Below are positions 1 through 10,600 of a stretch of 64,000 bases of DNA, one piece after another. The position numbers and the translations under genes are program-made. The stretch covers positions 23,107,262 to 23,171,261 of the forward strand of contig NC_092642.1 in assembly GCF_039555335.1 (NCBI RefSeq). Direction: 5' to 3'. The notes beneath the pieces were generated by a model. That model saw only the letters and a program-made list of their open reading frames with translations. It had not been told where the DNA came from and searched no databases. How positions within the stretch are numbered: position 1 is the stretch's first letter; the number at the start of each line of letters is the position of its first letter. This stretch comes from Amphiura filiformis. Its lineage: Eukaryota > Echinodermata > Ophiuroidea > Amphilepidida > Amphiuridae.

Positions 1-362
1 AAACACCGGTCTATTTAGTGTAGTGAGGTCCAGATTTGAAAGTTGCACAATACAACAATACAAAAACACTCAGATTATCATTACACAGATTTCCTTCCAT
101 TATACTGAATACAAATCAATAGAATTTACTGCAACTTTCAAATCTTGGGTTACATTGATTTAAATGTACACTGTGACATCAATATTTAGTCAATTGCTAC
201 AAATGAGGTGTCAAAATGTGCAGAAATAAATTCTGCTTCCAACACATTTTACAGATTTGTGATACAATCGCCTGTTTGTGAATAATGGCCATTATTTAAG
301 GGGGTAATTACTTTTTTTGAGATGTTTATATTGCGAGTTCAGCTCAAATTAAATATACTCAC
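1..362. other. SELENOU intron, left window edge
   Basis: On the minus strand this follows the donor GTGAGT at 362-357. I see no further SELENOU coding sequence here, so the remaining exons, the stop codon and the 3' UTR should lie left of the window. Confidence 0.5.
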
Positions 363-497
363 ATTTTTATCAAGAAAGACTTCTCCTTTGAAGTAAGGCA
401 AGAATTCCTCATATCCCAGGGTTTCATGGACCACGGCATACAGAGGAATTCCACGAGCATCTAGCTCAGGTTTGAGAGAGGAGATCTCGGAAGCCTC
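363..497 (-). CDS. SELENOU: Selenoprotein U / peroxiredoxin-like 2 exon (downstream)
   Basis: Read on the minus strand this is a clean 45-codon exon. It has an acceptor TTTTGTAG just before 497 and a donor GTGAGT just after 363. The peptide begins EASEISSLKPELDARGIPLY and continues AVVHETLGYEEFLPYFKGEV, ending FLDKN. From memory, human PRXL2A (FAM213A) has EEAADLSSLK, then GVPLYAVV and QPYFKGEIFLDE in the same order, so the family call is firm. It continues in phase 0 from the exon ending at 1037: CRE joins EASE to restore the CREEA seen in the family. The protein has a thioredoxin-like fold and is a proposed redox regulator. Only the middle of the protein is in the window. Confidence 0.88.
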
Positions 498-1036
498 CTA
501 CAAAATAAACAATAGACAACAAAATAATAAACATTAAACAACAACAAGAACTGTGGGTGAGTATTTCATTTTGAGATGATGCAATGTGAAAATCTGTTTT
601 TAAGAATAGATTTTAAGAATACTGTATCACAGCTGCATGCATGTACTGCATACTACGTTAAGATTTACAGGTGTTTAGATCTTGCTGACCTATCACTGTG
701 GTATAGCCTTTTGGAAATGTCAGAGGCCTCTCCATACACCAAACTGATGAACTGCAAGTTAGTGAGGGAGGGAACATGTTCTGACTGAGGTGGTCTTGTG
801 AGGGGGTACAAGGCAGTGGTTGCCTTTTGAGGAGAGCAAGAGCAATCACTCTCTACTGTTCTCCTTACATTGTATATCTGATATAGGAGAGTGATTTTTA
901 GCTCTCCTTAGTTGACCATTCTCTCCTTACATTCTATTGTAAATGCCCTAAACAGCTCTCCTTGAAGGCTCCAGAAGACTATAATGCTCTCCTGCAAATT
1001 CCAGAAGATGTCCAAAATTCCAAAAAATGTACGTAC
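498..1036. other. SELENOU intron
   Basis: An intron between the two recognised SELENOU exons, with donor GTACGT at 1036-1031 on the minus strand. It is ordinary AT-rich sequence with a few scattered CTCTCCTT motifs at about 855-965. No coding sequence seen. Confidence 0.6.
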
Positions 1037-1327
1037 CTCTCTACACAAAGATCATCCAGGCCGTCTCACCACCATGACAACAGCTCCTGCATCCTTCCAT
1101 AATGATGATGCTTTAAACACCTGTTTGCTGTCATCAATAAACTCTAGTCCTTTGATCTTGGTTTCTCCTATAAGCTGAAGGATGGACTTTTCCAGGTATG
1201 AGATATCAGCTTTAGGACTGGTAGGAAGCCAGAAATCAAGATTGATACCAATAAATATTGCTATGACCACAGCCAATGCTGCTTGCCACACCAAGACATC
1301 TTGAAGACAAACTTGAAGGAGTATGTA
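1037..1327 (-). CDS. SELENOU: Selenoprotein U exon with in-frame TGA (Sec)
   Basis: The minus-strand frame runs from about 1327 to the donor at 1036. It starts with a hydrophobic stretch (VWQAALAVVIAIFIGINLDF), then SYLEKSIL, KASSLWKDAGAVVMVVRRPG, TGA, SLCRE. Human PRXL2A has a hydrophobic N terminus, YLEDIDL, KELWEKNGAVIMAVRRPG and then C-F-L-C-R-E-E. The TGA at 1054-1052 therefore sits exactly on the first Cys of CxxC, giving UxxC. Fish members of this family (SelU) carry selenocysteine at that place. The frame stays open and homologous after the TGA and splices in phase with the next exon, so this is not a nonsense mutation. The 5' end is uncertain: a T-rich acceptor ends at 1360, but the reading frame is only open from about 1327, so a CAG/TAC acceptor or an upstream exon is likely. 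Confidence 0.85.
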
Positions 1328-1629
1328 CTGAACTACAAGTACAAGTCATCCATGGTGGTCTAGAATAAAAAAAAAAAAAAATGGTAATTGAATTGAGTTT
1401 TAAATATAACACTTAGTAAATAGCTCATGTAAAATAATAACAAATTTGAAAGCATGATAAATTTCAAAGACCGCAAAATTCAAAATTGCATGTTAATTTT
1501 TAATTGTTGATATCTGTAAAGAGGGTGCAACAAAATATTTTGTATGGAAAATCTCTGAATTCTGTCAGTTGGACAATCACTCTTACTCCCCAGTTCTGGG
1601 AGTGAAACTTTTCATTTGGAGTATAAAGG
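1328..1629. other. SELENOU 5' intron or flank
   Basis: Contains a run of T on the minus strand (A-run at 1366-1380) ending in TTCTAG at 1360. It looks like a polypyrimidine tract and acceptor for the SELENOU exon, possibly with a little non-coding sequence from 1359. No other feature seen. Confidence 0.4.
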
Positions 1630-2560
1630 AAATTACTGTTGTCATTCATTCTTTTCGGTTTGACACAAATGGATCAAAAATTCAGAGATCAAATAGGACA
1701 ATACCGGTATTTGAGAAGTTTGAACGTTTATGAATTTTCTCTATCACCACAATCAGCAATATTTCACTCCAGTGTCAGAGGGAGGTTGACAAATAGCCAC
1801 AGAGCAGCCATGTCAACTGTTACTGGGATCAGGAAACCAGAAAAGAAGCCTCTACCAAAACGTCTCTGAAATATCTTAATATTGACGCCCTGGAAATTGG
1901 CACAATCCATCCTGTATGGCGAACCCTCTCTGCAAACACAAGGGAAGTTGAAATGGCTGCTGTAAAGGCTAGACTTCTTACTGGTACCTACGTACTACAA
2001 GCAAACCGTGCAAGGTTTAATCAGTTCCAAGTTGACCCAACATGTACAGTTTGCGGTGAAGAACCAGAGGACAGACATCACTTCATCCTTCGATGCAAGA
2101 ATCTCGAAGGCAGTCGAGATGTACATATGAAGAAGATCAAGATCTATCTCCACAAGATATACAAGGATGATATTGCAGATGCCATATTGAGTGATGAGCA
2201 GACTCTACTTCAGATCATTCTTGATTGTACGCACAAATCACTTGATGATGATGACATTTCTCCTCAACTGAGCACTCTGAGTGATGACATTGAACCTATG
2301 ACCAGACGCTTATGTTTCAGTCTGCATGCGAAGAGAGCATCGCTTCTGAACATCTATCTACATTGGTTAAGGCATGTGACTAGTATACCTAACTAGTCTC
2401 AGGTTAAGGCTACCCATATATTTTAAAATATTTAAAATCTATGGGCTATCCTTAATAAGTTTTGGCATTGTGGCTTTTTTTTCTCCCCAGCATGTTTATA
2501 TATTTGCATGCTTTTATTTGTGTGGCATTTTGAGCACTATTGAGCACTTTTGGTGGTATG
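1630..2560 (+). mobile_element. 5'-truncated LINE, 3' end of ORF2
   Basis: The coding remains match the C-terminal end of a non-LTR retrotransposon reverse-transcriptase protein. One frame (1639-1866) holds SSVRGRLTNSHRAAM. A second frame from about 1870 holds IGTIHPVWRTLSANTREVEM and runs on into AVKARLLTGTYVLQANRARF, and a zinc-knuckle-like CTVCGEEPEDRHHFILRC (2041-2100), ending at a stop at 2394. The two frames are joined by a one-base frameshift near 1866. There is no RT catalytic core, so the copy is 5' truncated and inactive. The 3' UTR fades out by about 2560 without a clear tail. Clade not determined. Confidence 0.75.
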
Positions 2561-5530
2561 TGTCATGAATTGGGGGCCAAATCGTTACATGCTCAAAATT
2601 AGAAAAATAATCATGCTTTCACACAAAAATGATTGTAATTCATCTCATGTTTGTCAGAAACCTACAATTTTATATCATCATAAAGCTGAAAGTGTAAGGA
2701 AGACAATTGTTCAACTTTTAAGTTGATATACAGGGTGTCACAAATATTATATAGGGTGGAATAGTTACATTTTCGTTCAAAAGGTAAAAAAATTGGTTCC
2801 TCTCTTACTCACTAACATAAACACCTGTTCTGCTAAAACCTTTTTAGATGTGCTAATAACATTGTAGGCTCTCAAAAAAAGCAAACTTGTAAGGATGAGT
2901 TATGTAGCCTAACTGAGATACAGGGTGTTCAAAAGTCGTACATAATTTTTTATGATTTTTATGACATTATCAATCAAAACTTTTTTCCTTCATGTCCTAC
3001 ACAAAAACCAATGGCATATTTGAATTCCTCATCAAATTTCCTTCTTAAAAATATCAACTTTTACAGAAGTAGGGTAACTTCTTCAAGAAATATGACATTC
3101 AGAACATTTCGGAGCACAAATGCATGCTTAGTACAGTAGCATTATAGGAAAAGCCTAGAACCCATGACACAGAATGCAGCACATTAACAACAAATTAAAC
3201 CAGCTTGGAGTAAAATTGGTCAAGTTACCTACTAGACATAAATACCAAAACAATGGTACATAATCCATCCTAACACCTTGCTGGGTTATGAAGTTACAGT
3301 AAAAAATAAATTTGAGAGGCACTGAAAATCAATATTCCCTATACTTTAACACACGCCTCAACCGTAGGCACCTCAACCGTAGGCACCTCAACCGTAGGCA
3401 CCACCACCCCTGACTTTGCATCGTTTGAATTGCAATATCTCAAAAAGTAAATAAAGTGTGAAGTTTTTTTTTTTTACATTTTTAGGTAGATAAATTAGCA
3501 ACAAAATGAGACCATTTCTAGTTCAGTAATCAGTAGCCCTCTACATTCTTGAGATCTGGGCCAAAACGTCCTGAATGTTTTTTTAAATGTAACACCACCT
3601 TTTCCTATACCCCAATTCATGACACACAACCTTTTTTGTATTTTTCGCGATGACGGGAAAATGAACTTTTGACACTTGTTGTTTTTGTGGATACGTGTTT
3701 GAATGGACAAGTCTTTATTGTGACAGAAGACTGATCAATGCTGATGGTGGCAGGACGCTTTTTTGTGTACTTCGACGTGTCTTCATGTTAAATGGACATT
3801 TTCTTTATGAAATAGACACAGCTATATCTGTGGTGCGCCTGTCTTAAAGGCGGAAAATCCTACCAACCAACCATGCCGACCAACACAATAACAATACAAG
3901 TTTAGTAATGCACCTTTTTTTAGTGTGGATGTCCTTTAAAACTTTTAAAATGATGATTTGTTTTGATAACTTGTAAATTACCGTACTGTAAAAGTGGTAA
4001 TTTCCGTGCATGTAATTTTTTCGCTTTGCCAATTTTGAACTACATTGCTTGTTTTTAATTTCGCGATTTTGAGTTTTCTTACATAGACCTATACATTAAA
4101 AGAACATATTCGCGTGGTTTTTTTGCGGTAGCTGTGTTGTGCCTGCAAAAGCGAAAATTAATGTACTGTGAAAATGTCCACTTTAAAGGTATCGGCCTTC
4201 TTTGACACTCATTTTAATTCAAGTTTTTATGTGGTGGTTGTTGGTGCAGTTCAACCTTCCCAGTTAGTGCACATGACCTGGTCATCAGATTCTTGTTTGA
4301 TGATGCACTTACGGATGTAATTTCATTGTATTTTAATACCGTGAAAATATCATTGTAGGATGTTCCATATGTGTGCACAGCCATCTTGAATTTTAACCCA
4401 GAAGTAGGTGATTCTTTTTGACATACGTAGCCAAATTTGAGGGTTTTTTCACTGAAAATTCACTTTTAAATTAATAAACGCCCCCATTTGGAAAAATATG
4501 GTATCCATTTTATATTGAAGTTAGCCCTACGGGCCCGGGGATTCTATGTACCGGTACCGCTGCAAGACTTCAGGTCTGTAGATGACATTTTTTGCCCATC
4601 ATGCTCGGCTGCGTTTACTTCTGAACTTCCATTAATTGCTTTACGCAGTGTCATGCTTCAGACCTCTGGAGTTCAGCAACTCTATTCAATTGCCTGGCAC
4701 ATATTTGAACGTAACTTTCCTATACGTTGATCCACCCATATAAAAAACTCAACATGTAGATTCCTGTTCTATCAAGTATGACATGCATGCATCATTAGTT
4801 CCAATAATTGGAACTCACAGCTCCGACCGTGAGTTCCAAGGAGCTATGTGTATGTGCCGCCACGATTTAGCGTGCATTCATCACCATATTCACATGTGCA
4901 TTAGTCGTGGAGTGGACTTTTCGCTGCTCATAAAAATCATCTTTTTAAATATTTCTTTGGATAAAAGCTGATGCGTAGATAAGTTGAACAATCACAGATG
5001 ACATACATCAGTGACACAGGTTTCTAAAGTGAGTATTTTACTAGATATACTAATGCAAACTTGTCAAAATAAAACCCTCGAGGCACCCTACGGGGGTATC
5101 TACAACTTGAGAACAAGTCCTCAAACGTTCGAAATTTGTAGTTACTACAACTAATGCATCATTCATGATTAGAAATAGCAAAAACATTTATGGATATTCT
5201 ATAATTTTGTAAAATTTCTATTTTCTATTCATGCTGAAATTTGTGTTACAGGTTGTCCAAAATAGGGAGCATTTTCTTCTGCTATGTCACCAGATAAATC
5301 GAACGCTGAATCTATGTGTTCATTGTTGTGATTGTTAATGGGATTCATGAGTGATCATGGTGATGGCACAACAATAATAGTACATTCATTCATCATTCAT
5401 TCATATTTATTCAGTACCGGTACTCACATAAAAATATTACACCATGTATGATAAAAAAAATATACATTATAAATACATACAAGATGTGGTCAATTGCATG
5501 AAATACCAGATATCAGTGATATAGCAACGA
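2561..5530. other. Intergenic, no gene seen
   Basis: No exon or credible ORF. Two direct copies of TACAGGGTGT (about 2730 and 2920) look like ends of an unidentified repeat. A diverged relative of the GCGAAAAT-rich mini-element described at 17117 is recognisable at about 3978-4185 (TACTGTAAAAGTGGTAATTT at its left end, frequent TTTCGCG inside). A small palindrome with arms GGAACTCAC/GTGAGTTCC lies at about 4810-4838. Confidence 0.5.
3356..3402. repeat. 15-bp minisatellite, three copies
   Basis: The unit CCTCAACCGTAGGCA is repeated three times in tandem without a mismatch, followed by CC. Isolated, in intergenic DNA. Confidence 0.9.
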
Positions 5531-6541
5531 AATTGTGACGTGTCATGTCAAAAGGAGACACTTTTGGGCAGGTTATGAATTTTGAGGTTTTTACATATAA
5601 ATATAGAGATATTTTGCTCCACAATACCGTTTTCCAAAATGAATTTGGACATTCCTAAGCAAAGATATTGAGTTTGGAAGTTATGGTATTATAAAATTGG
5701 AAATTGAGATATCGGCCTTTAAAAATATTATTGACAATGTTGAGAGTGGGAATTAACTTGAAAAATGTCTCAAAAAATACAAGATGCCAGTTACATTCCG
5801 GTTTGAAACTATCAGACAATATTTTTAACATTAATAACATCACAAATTAGCAACAAACCCAAATTGTGAAAAAATCACCCACCAGCAGATTTTTGGCTAT
5901 TTCTCCATTTACGATCCTGCCCAAAAGTGTCTCCTTTTGAACCTTCTGAACCTTCTGAAGTTGTAGTCAGCAGGGCGAAAACCGCAAATCGCTAACTATT
6001 TGGTGACCTGCAAGCTAGAGGTTTTTCTTGAATATATCTAAAGATGGGGCTGATATAGTGGTTTGAGTGAGGGAATTCCATGCCCTTCCAGTTCTTGGGA
6101 AAAATGAGTTTTTATAGGCGTCCTTCTTGATGAATGGAATTTCAACATGTAGGTGGTGGTTTCTTCTCAAACCCGCAGCCGAAGAAGTTTGAATATAGGC
6201 TTCTTTGTTGATTCCTACCAACTCATTTTGGATTTTGTAAAACATAGCTAAACGATTTCTCTCCCTTCTGACAGCTAGAGTGTCCCATCCGAGATCTTCC
6301 AGCATTTGGTGACACTACTTTCTCTTTGGTAATCCCCTGTGCAAAATCTTGCAGCTTTTCTCTGCACACTTTCAATCTTCTTTATGAGTCCCGCCCTGTA
6401 TGGGTCCCATGCACCCGCAGCATACTCTAAGACTGGCCGCACTAACGTTAGATATGCAGTAGACTTCACTTCCCCTGGACAAAACCACAAGTTTCTCCTC
6501 AGGAAACCCAGAGTCCGGTTTTGACATGACACGTTACAATT
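5531..6541. mobile_element. Inverted-repeat element split by a LINE
   Basis: The left end GTGACGTGTCATGTCAAAAG continues as GAGACACTTTTGGGCAGG (5535-5572). Its inverted copy is found in two pieces: CCTGCCCAAAAGTGTCTCC plus TTTTGA ending at 5940, and TTTTGACATGACACGTTAC at 6519-6537. The gap between the pieces is exactly the LINE at 5941-6518. Without it the element is about 430 bp with arms of about 45 bp. AATT at both outer edges may be the target duplication or part of the arm. Non-autonomous, no ORF. Confidence 0.8.
5941..6518 (-). mobile_element. 5'-truncated CR1/Jockey-like LINE in MITE arm
   Basis: On the minus strand this encodes the end of a LINE reverse-transcriptase protein: NRTLGFLRRNL, TAYLTLVRPVLEYAAGAWDP, IESVQRKAARFCTGDY (6532-6300), then after a one-base frameshift MLEDLGWDTLAVRRERNRLA and GRAWNSLTQTTI (6305-6015). 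The 3' end carries two copies of a 9-bp unit (TTCAGAAGG on the minus strand), as CR1-type LINEs often do. It is flanked by a 6-bp target duplication TTTTGA (5935-5940 and 6519-6524). The target was the right arm of an older inverted-repeat element. Confidence 0.82.
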
Positions 6542-7467
6542 ATGTATGGATTATGGAGTAAACACCAGACGAGTACCAACATGTCCAAGGCAAGCATAGC
6601 CCAAAAGCCTCAATAAAATTGAGGCTTATTTCCATTGAGGTCCTTAAAGAAAAAAGAAATGGGGGAAACAAGCAGATCAGGCAACAGAACCAAATAAATA
6701 AATAAATAATTCCCAAACCCAAAATTATTGAAAATATTCATATTGCACATAAAAAATAAATAAAATAACACCCAAATCCCATACATGTACCCCGGACATG
6801 TACCAAACAAACCAACCATGAATAATCTTCACGTCTCAGCTACGAGCTATACTGTACAGTGTGTTAAAGCTCGCATGAAAGGCTTACCTTGATTTTAATC
6901 ACCTTTGCCCAGTCCCTTTCGTAAATTATTATACAGTATCATGAAATCAGTTGTGTAAATGTTTACATTTTGACTCACGTGGAGGGGCGGTACAAATAGT
7001 GGTTCTAGTTTCTCTTGGAATTCGGGAAGAAAATCCGCTAAAATAACTCCACCACAACATTTAGAGCCTCAAAAAGTGTTGTTTTCTAGGTATAAGTAGG
7101 AATCCAGTAACAAATTGTATCCAAACTGTCTGAAACCAAAATTAAAAATCAAAACGTGTTTGGTATTATTTATTTATTTCAGCAACAGTAAAAGGTCTTC
7201 TGCTTCAGTTTGGAAAGAAACGCCGCTTCTAATAGGATAATATAATCTTTACAAATAATCATATTTTAATCAAAACAGAAATATATTTGATATATTAAGG
7301 GATAAAATATTTGTTTTATGTAAGTATTATGTATTTTTTGTAGCTTTTTGAAATAAGTAATGAATTTAAATTTACTATTTATTAAAAAGTAATGATTTAT
7401 CACAAACAGTATAGCCAATCAGCAAGCTTGGTCTAAACACAAATTTTCCACGGGATTTTCCTCGCTA
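6542..7467. other. Intergenic DNA upstream of prosaposin gene
   Basis: No coding sequence seen. A short hairpin with arms AAGCCTCAAT/ATTGAGGCTT lies near 6605-6630. A (AAAT)n-like A-rich stretch lies at about 6693-6765. The last 200 bases are presumably the promoter of the gene starting at 7622. Confidence 0.45.
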
Positions 7468-7489
7468 TCACATGACCTCGCACATGACC
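7468..7489. promoter_or_regulatory. Two MiT/TFE-type E-boxes (M-box)
   Basis: TCACATGAC at 7468-7476 and CACATGACC at 7481-7489 lie 13 bp apart, about 140 bp upstream of the start codon at 7622. TCACATGA is the reverse of the M-box TCATGTGA bound by the MITF/TFEB family, which controls lysosomal genes (CLEAR network), and vertebrate PSAP is a known member of that network. The site match is seen; the binding is inferred. Confidence 0.5.
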
Positions 7490-7621
7490 AAAGGATTGCG
7501 TTGGACCAGTGTGTAAACAAAAGGTGTCCTTTTGATCAAAGGAGGAAACACTCACAACCAAATGATCGGTTGTAAAAATCAGACAACGGATTTTTAGCCG
7601 CGGCCAAATGCAGTGGACAAG

Positions 7622-7657
7622 ATGAAGTTGTTTGTCTTTCTTGCCCTTTTGCTGCAG
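7622..7657 (+). CDS. PSAP: Prosaposin exon 1, signal peptide
   Basis: ATG at 7622 opens MKLFVFLALLLQ, a typical hydrophobic secretory signal start, ended by a good donor GTAAGC at 7658. It lies about 140 bp downstream of two M-box-like E-boxes. The exon ends in phase 0, but exon 2 begins with two bases of a codon and so needs a phase-1 partner. A small exon in intron 1, a one-base error here, or a different first exon must explain this. Confidence 0.6.
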
Positions 7658-10600
7658 GTAAGCTTAAATTTTACTTGACATGTTGGAGTTTGTTGACTCG
7701 GAGAAGTCAGAAGATGTGAGAAGACTAAAGTCTAGTCAGACTTTGTCTTGAAGTTGAATTTGTTTTCAGTTTTGTTTTTGTTTTTTTTAATTCTAAAATT
7801 TATTCCTTGGTCCTGTCTCAATTTTGATTTTTATTCTTTTTACTCTAGATACAACCAGATAAGAAACGCACATTTATGTAGGTCCCTGTACTACTACTAG
7901 CCTGAATTATAAATTTAATATTTGTTCATAATTCATGCATCAAGACAAGTTTACTCTACTCTCTTCTCTATTTTTTGTCAGGTGTACATTCATGTCTTGC
8001 CTTAAATGCAGTCTTAAAATTATGTTTCTTGTGCATAGGCCTAGATCTGATGTCCATCAACAGACAACATACATACAGCCAACACTGTCGTAAATGCCAT
8101 AAATCCCTAATAATTTCTTACTACAAAAATATATGACTTTTTTTGTGCAAAGTACATATTTGCAATATTTCTGTCATCCCCAGACTGTGACAAATTGATT
8201 ATTTAACGATCTATTCTGTAGTGTCAATGTGTGTGTCATTCCATGCCAAATCAACGGTTCCAAATCTTAGCTTTGTTTCTCCACTTTACAAAATTCACAA
8301 ATTTCATACATTTTTTGACAGAGATTAGCCAGCATCCTATGTCAACCTGTGTGAAATTAGGCAAAATACCCAAATTTCATTATCCAATCCATCTAAAAAG
8401 GGGTAGAGAAACAAAGTTTATATTTGGTACAGGTAAATATCAAGTGCAAAAGCATTCATGGTGTAAATATGTAAGTTCCGGGGGCGGTAAGTTTCAAGTT
8501 TGTCGGAATAGTAGGGGTCAGTGTTTTCCTTATATGGCACCTTTACCTTAGTAATTTCACATACATATAGAGAGCTCCTTCCTCTGAATATCCCAACAAG
8601 GATTATGGGTCGGAGGGTCCATGCCCCTATTTGCTGGTGGGATTTTTACGAGAGGGCACTTTTAATTAGTGCTAAAAATTACAGTTGTATCAAGGGAGCC
8701 CATCTGCACCATCAGGCGAATCTTAAATTTACAGTACCATGTATCATGTTTGACAGGATCACAAAAGTGACAATCAATGAAGCAAGTTTAATGTTAATGC
8801 TTTACTGCTTGTATTGAAATTTTTGTTTTCAATAATTTACTGGGGCTGGGGACTTATGATAGGTAATTCATATCCTCTTGTTTGCAAAATTGTTTGACTC
8901 TGAGGGAGAACTCCATACAGGTTCCCCCAGAGAAAGAGCTATAACAAGGGAATCATTATTTTTACATCCTTACTCCAAGTGCCACAAATCCTAGTAGTAT
9001 TTAATCCTAGATGTCTCTGTTAGGCCTAAAAAAATGTTTGATTGGTGTAAATAAAAAAAAAAAAGGGTAGGTAGGTAGGGATTTTTTGTTGATTTTTTTA
9101 CTTTTTAAGCTGTAAATTGCATTTGATAAAGGCCTTGGAAAATTTTATCTTCTTTTTTTTTAAATTTAACTTCTTTTTTTTTTTTTTTTTTTGTAAATCC
9201 CCTTTTTTGTGTGCAATTTTTAAACAAAAAGTCAGGGTCTGCTGTCCTAATTTGACCTTTAAAACATTTATCAGACTTTTACAGCCCATTGGGGTTCAAA
9301 GAGTTCAAGTATGTTTTGCTATGGCCTTGTTTTGAAAATCTGGTCTACTAAAAGGTCAATAGACTTTCTCAAGACCTGCAATTCTAATGTAGAATCTGTC
9401 AAAGGCATTAGGGGCTGGCATTTTCTTGGAAGGGGGGTCCCAAAAATACAGGGGGGGTATAGAATTTCCGATCATAGGGGGGGGGGGGATAATTTTTTAA
9501 CACCCAAAATAGGGGAGTTATAGAATTATTAAGGGCTGGTGACTCAAAATGTTTGTGCGCTGCGCGCGCATTCTTTAACTTCGCAATCGAAATGTGCATA
9601 CAATCTATGCAAAATTTTTACACGCTCCACGCGCCTTCTTCACTTTTAAGTTTTGACGCGCTCCACGCCTTAGTTCCAGCAATGAATAATTTTTCTTGAG
9701 TCTGTGTAGTTGGAAGGGGGTCATAAAATTTTTCGACCAGCGATAGGGGGGTCGTAAAAATTTTTGACCGCGATAGGGGGTCATAAAAAATTGACTCCGG
9801 TCACTGACATATTTGGGACCCCCCCTTCCGAAGAAAATGCCAGCCCCCTTAAATTTGCCTGTCCCAGAAGCAAATTCCCGTCTAAAATGACAGGCAGACA
9901 GGTGGCTAACTAAGACACTGGTCGGGTTACACCAATCAAACAATTTTTAGGCCTTATATAAAGGCTAATTTTCCTGCACATAAATTAAAAATCACAGTAT
10001 TTTATCTGCCTTTAATTTTACGCAATTCTCATTTTATCCACAACCTGTAAGTGTAATGCTTTTAGCTCATACACTGGCAAATTTACATAATTATCCAATT
10101 TTAAGGGACAAAATGAGGGCAAAAAGTAGCAATGAAAAAAATTCTGATCCTGTAAAATCCTCTTTGGTTATGCCGGAAAGAGTTTAGCTTTGACTCATTT
10201 CTGATCCCGCCATATGTTCCTTTTGCTCCTGCCCAGTGGGGGGGAGGGGCATGGTCACTCAGAACTCTTGCCCCTCCCAGTTATCCTCCCCCCTGTAAAA
10301 ACCCAAAATTATGAAAAAATTTTATTCCCCCCTGAAATTATTTTTCCCCCAATGCCCCCACGAAAAAGTTCATGGCGCCACCAGTGCTCCCGCCAGGCTC
10401 CGAAAGAAAAAGAGGATGTTCGGCTTGTTCGCTACATGTATGAATCATGGGAAACATCCAACTCAAAATATTTTAGGCTTGCCAAAATAGGTGGATCCAT
10501 ATTTTTTCAAGGTTATGAATAAATCACCTGCTTTTAGGAAACACAAATTTTTTGCACATACCACCCCCTCCACCCAAATCACAGAAGGACGCTAAACCCT

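Noticed and set aside
1052-1054. TGA as a nonsense mutation making SELENOU a pseudogene
   Set aside because: Homology, frame and splice site continue unharmed, and the position is the known Sec/Cys site of the family.
4488-4730. 80-codon ORF in intergenic DNA
   Set aside because: No similarity recognised, no splice or promoter context.
8231-8551. 106-codon ORF in intron 1
   Set aside because: No recognisable domain; it overlaps repeat-like sequence and has no splice support.
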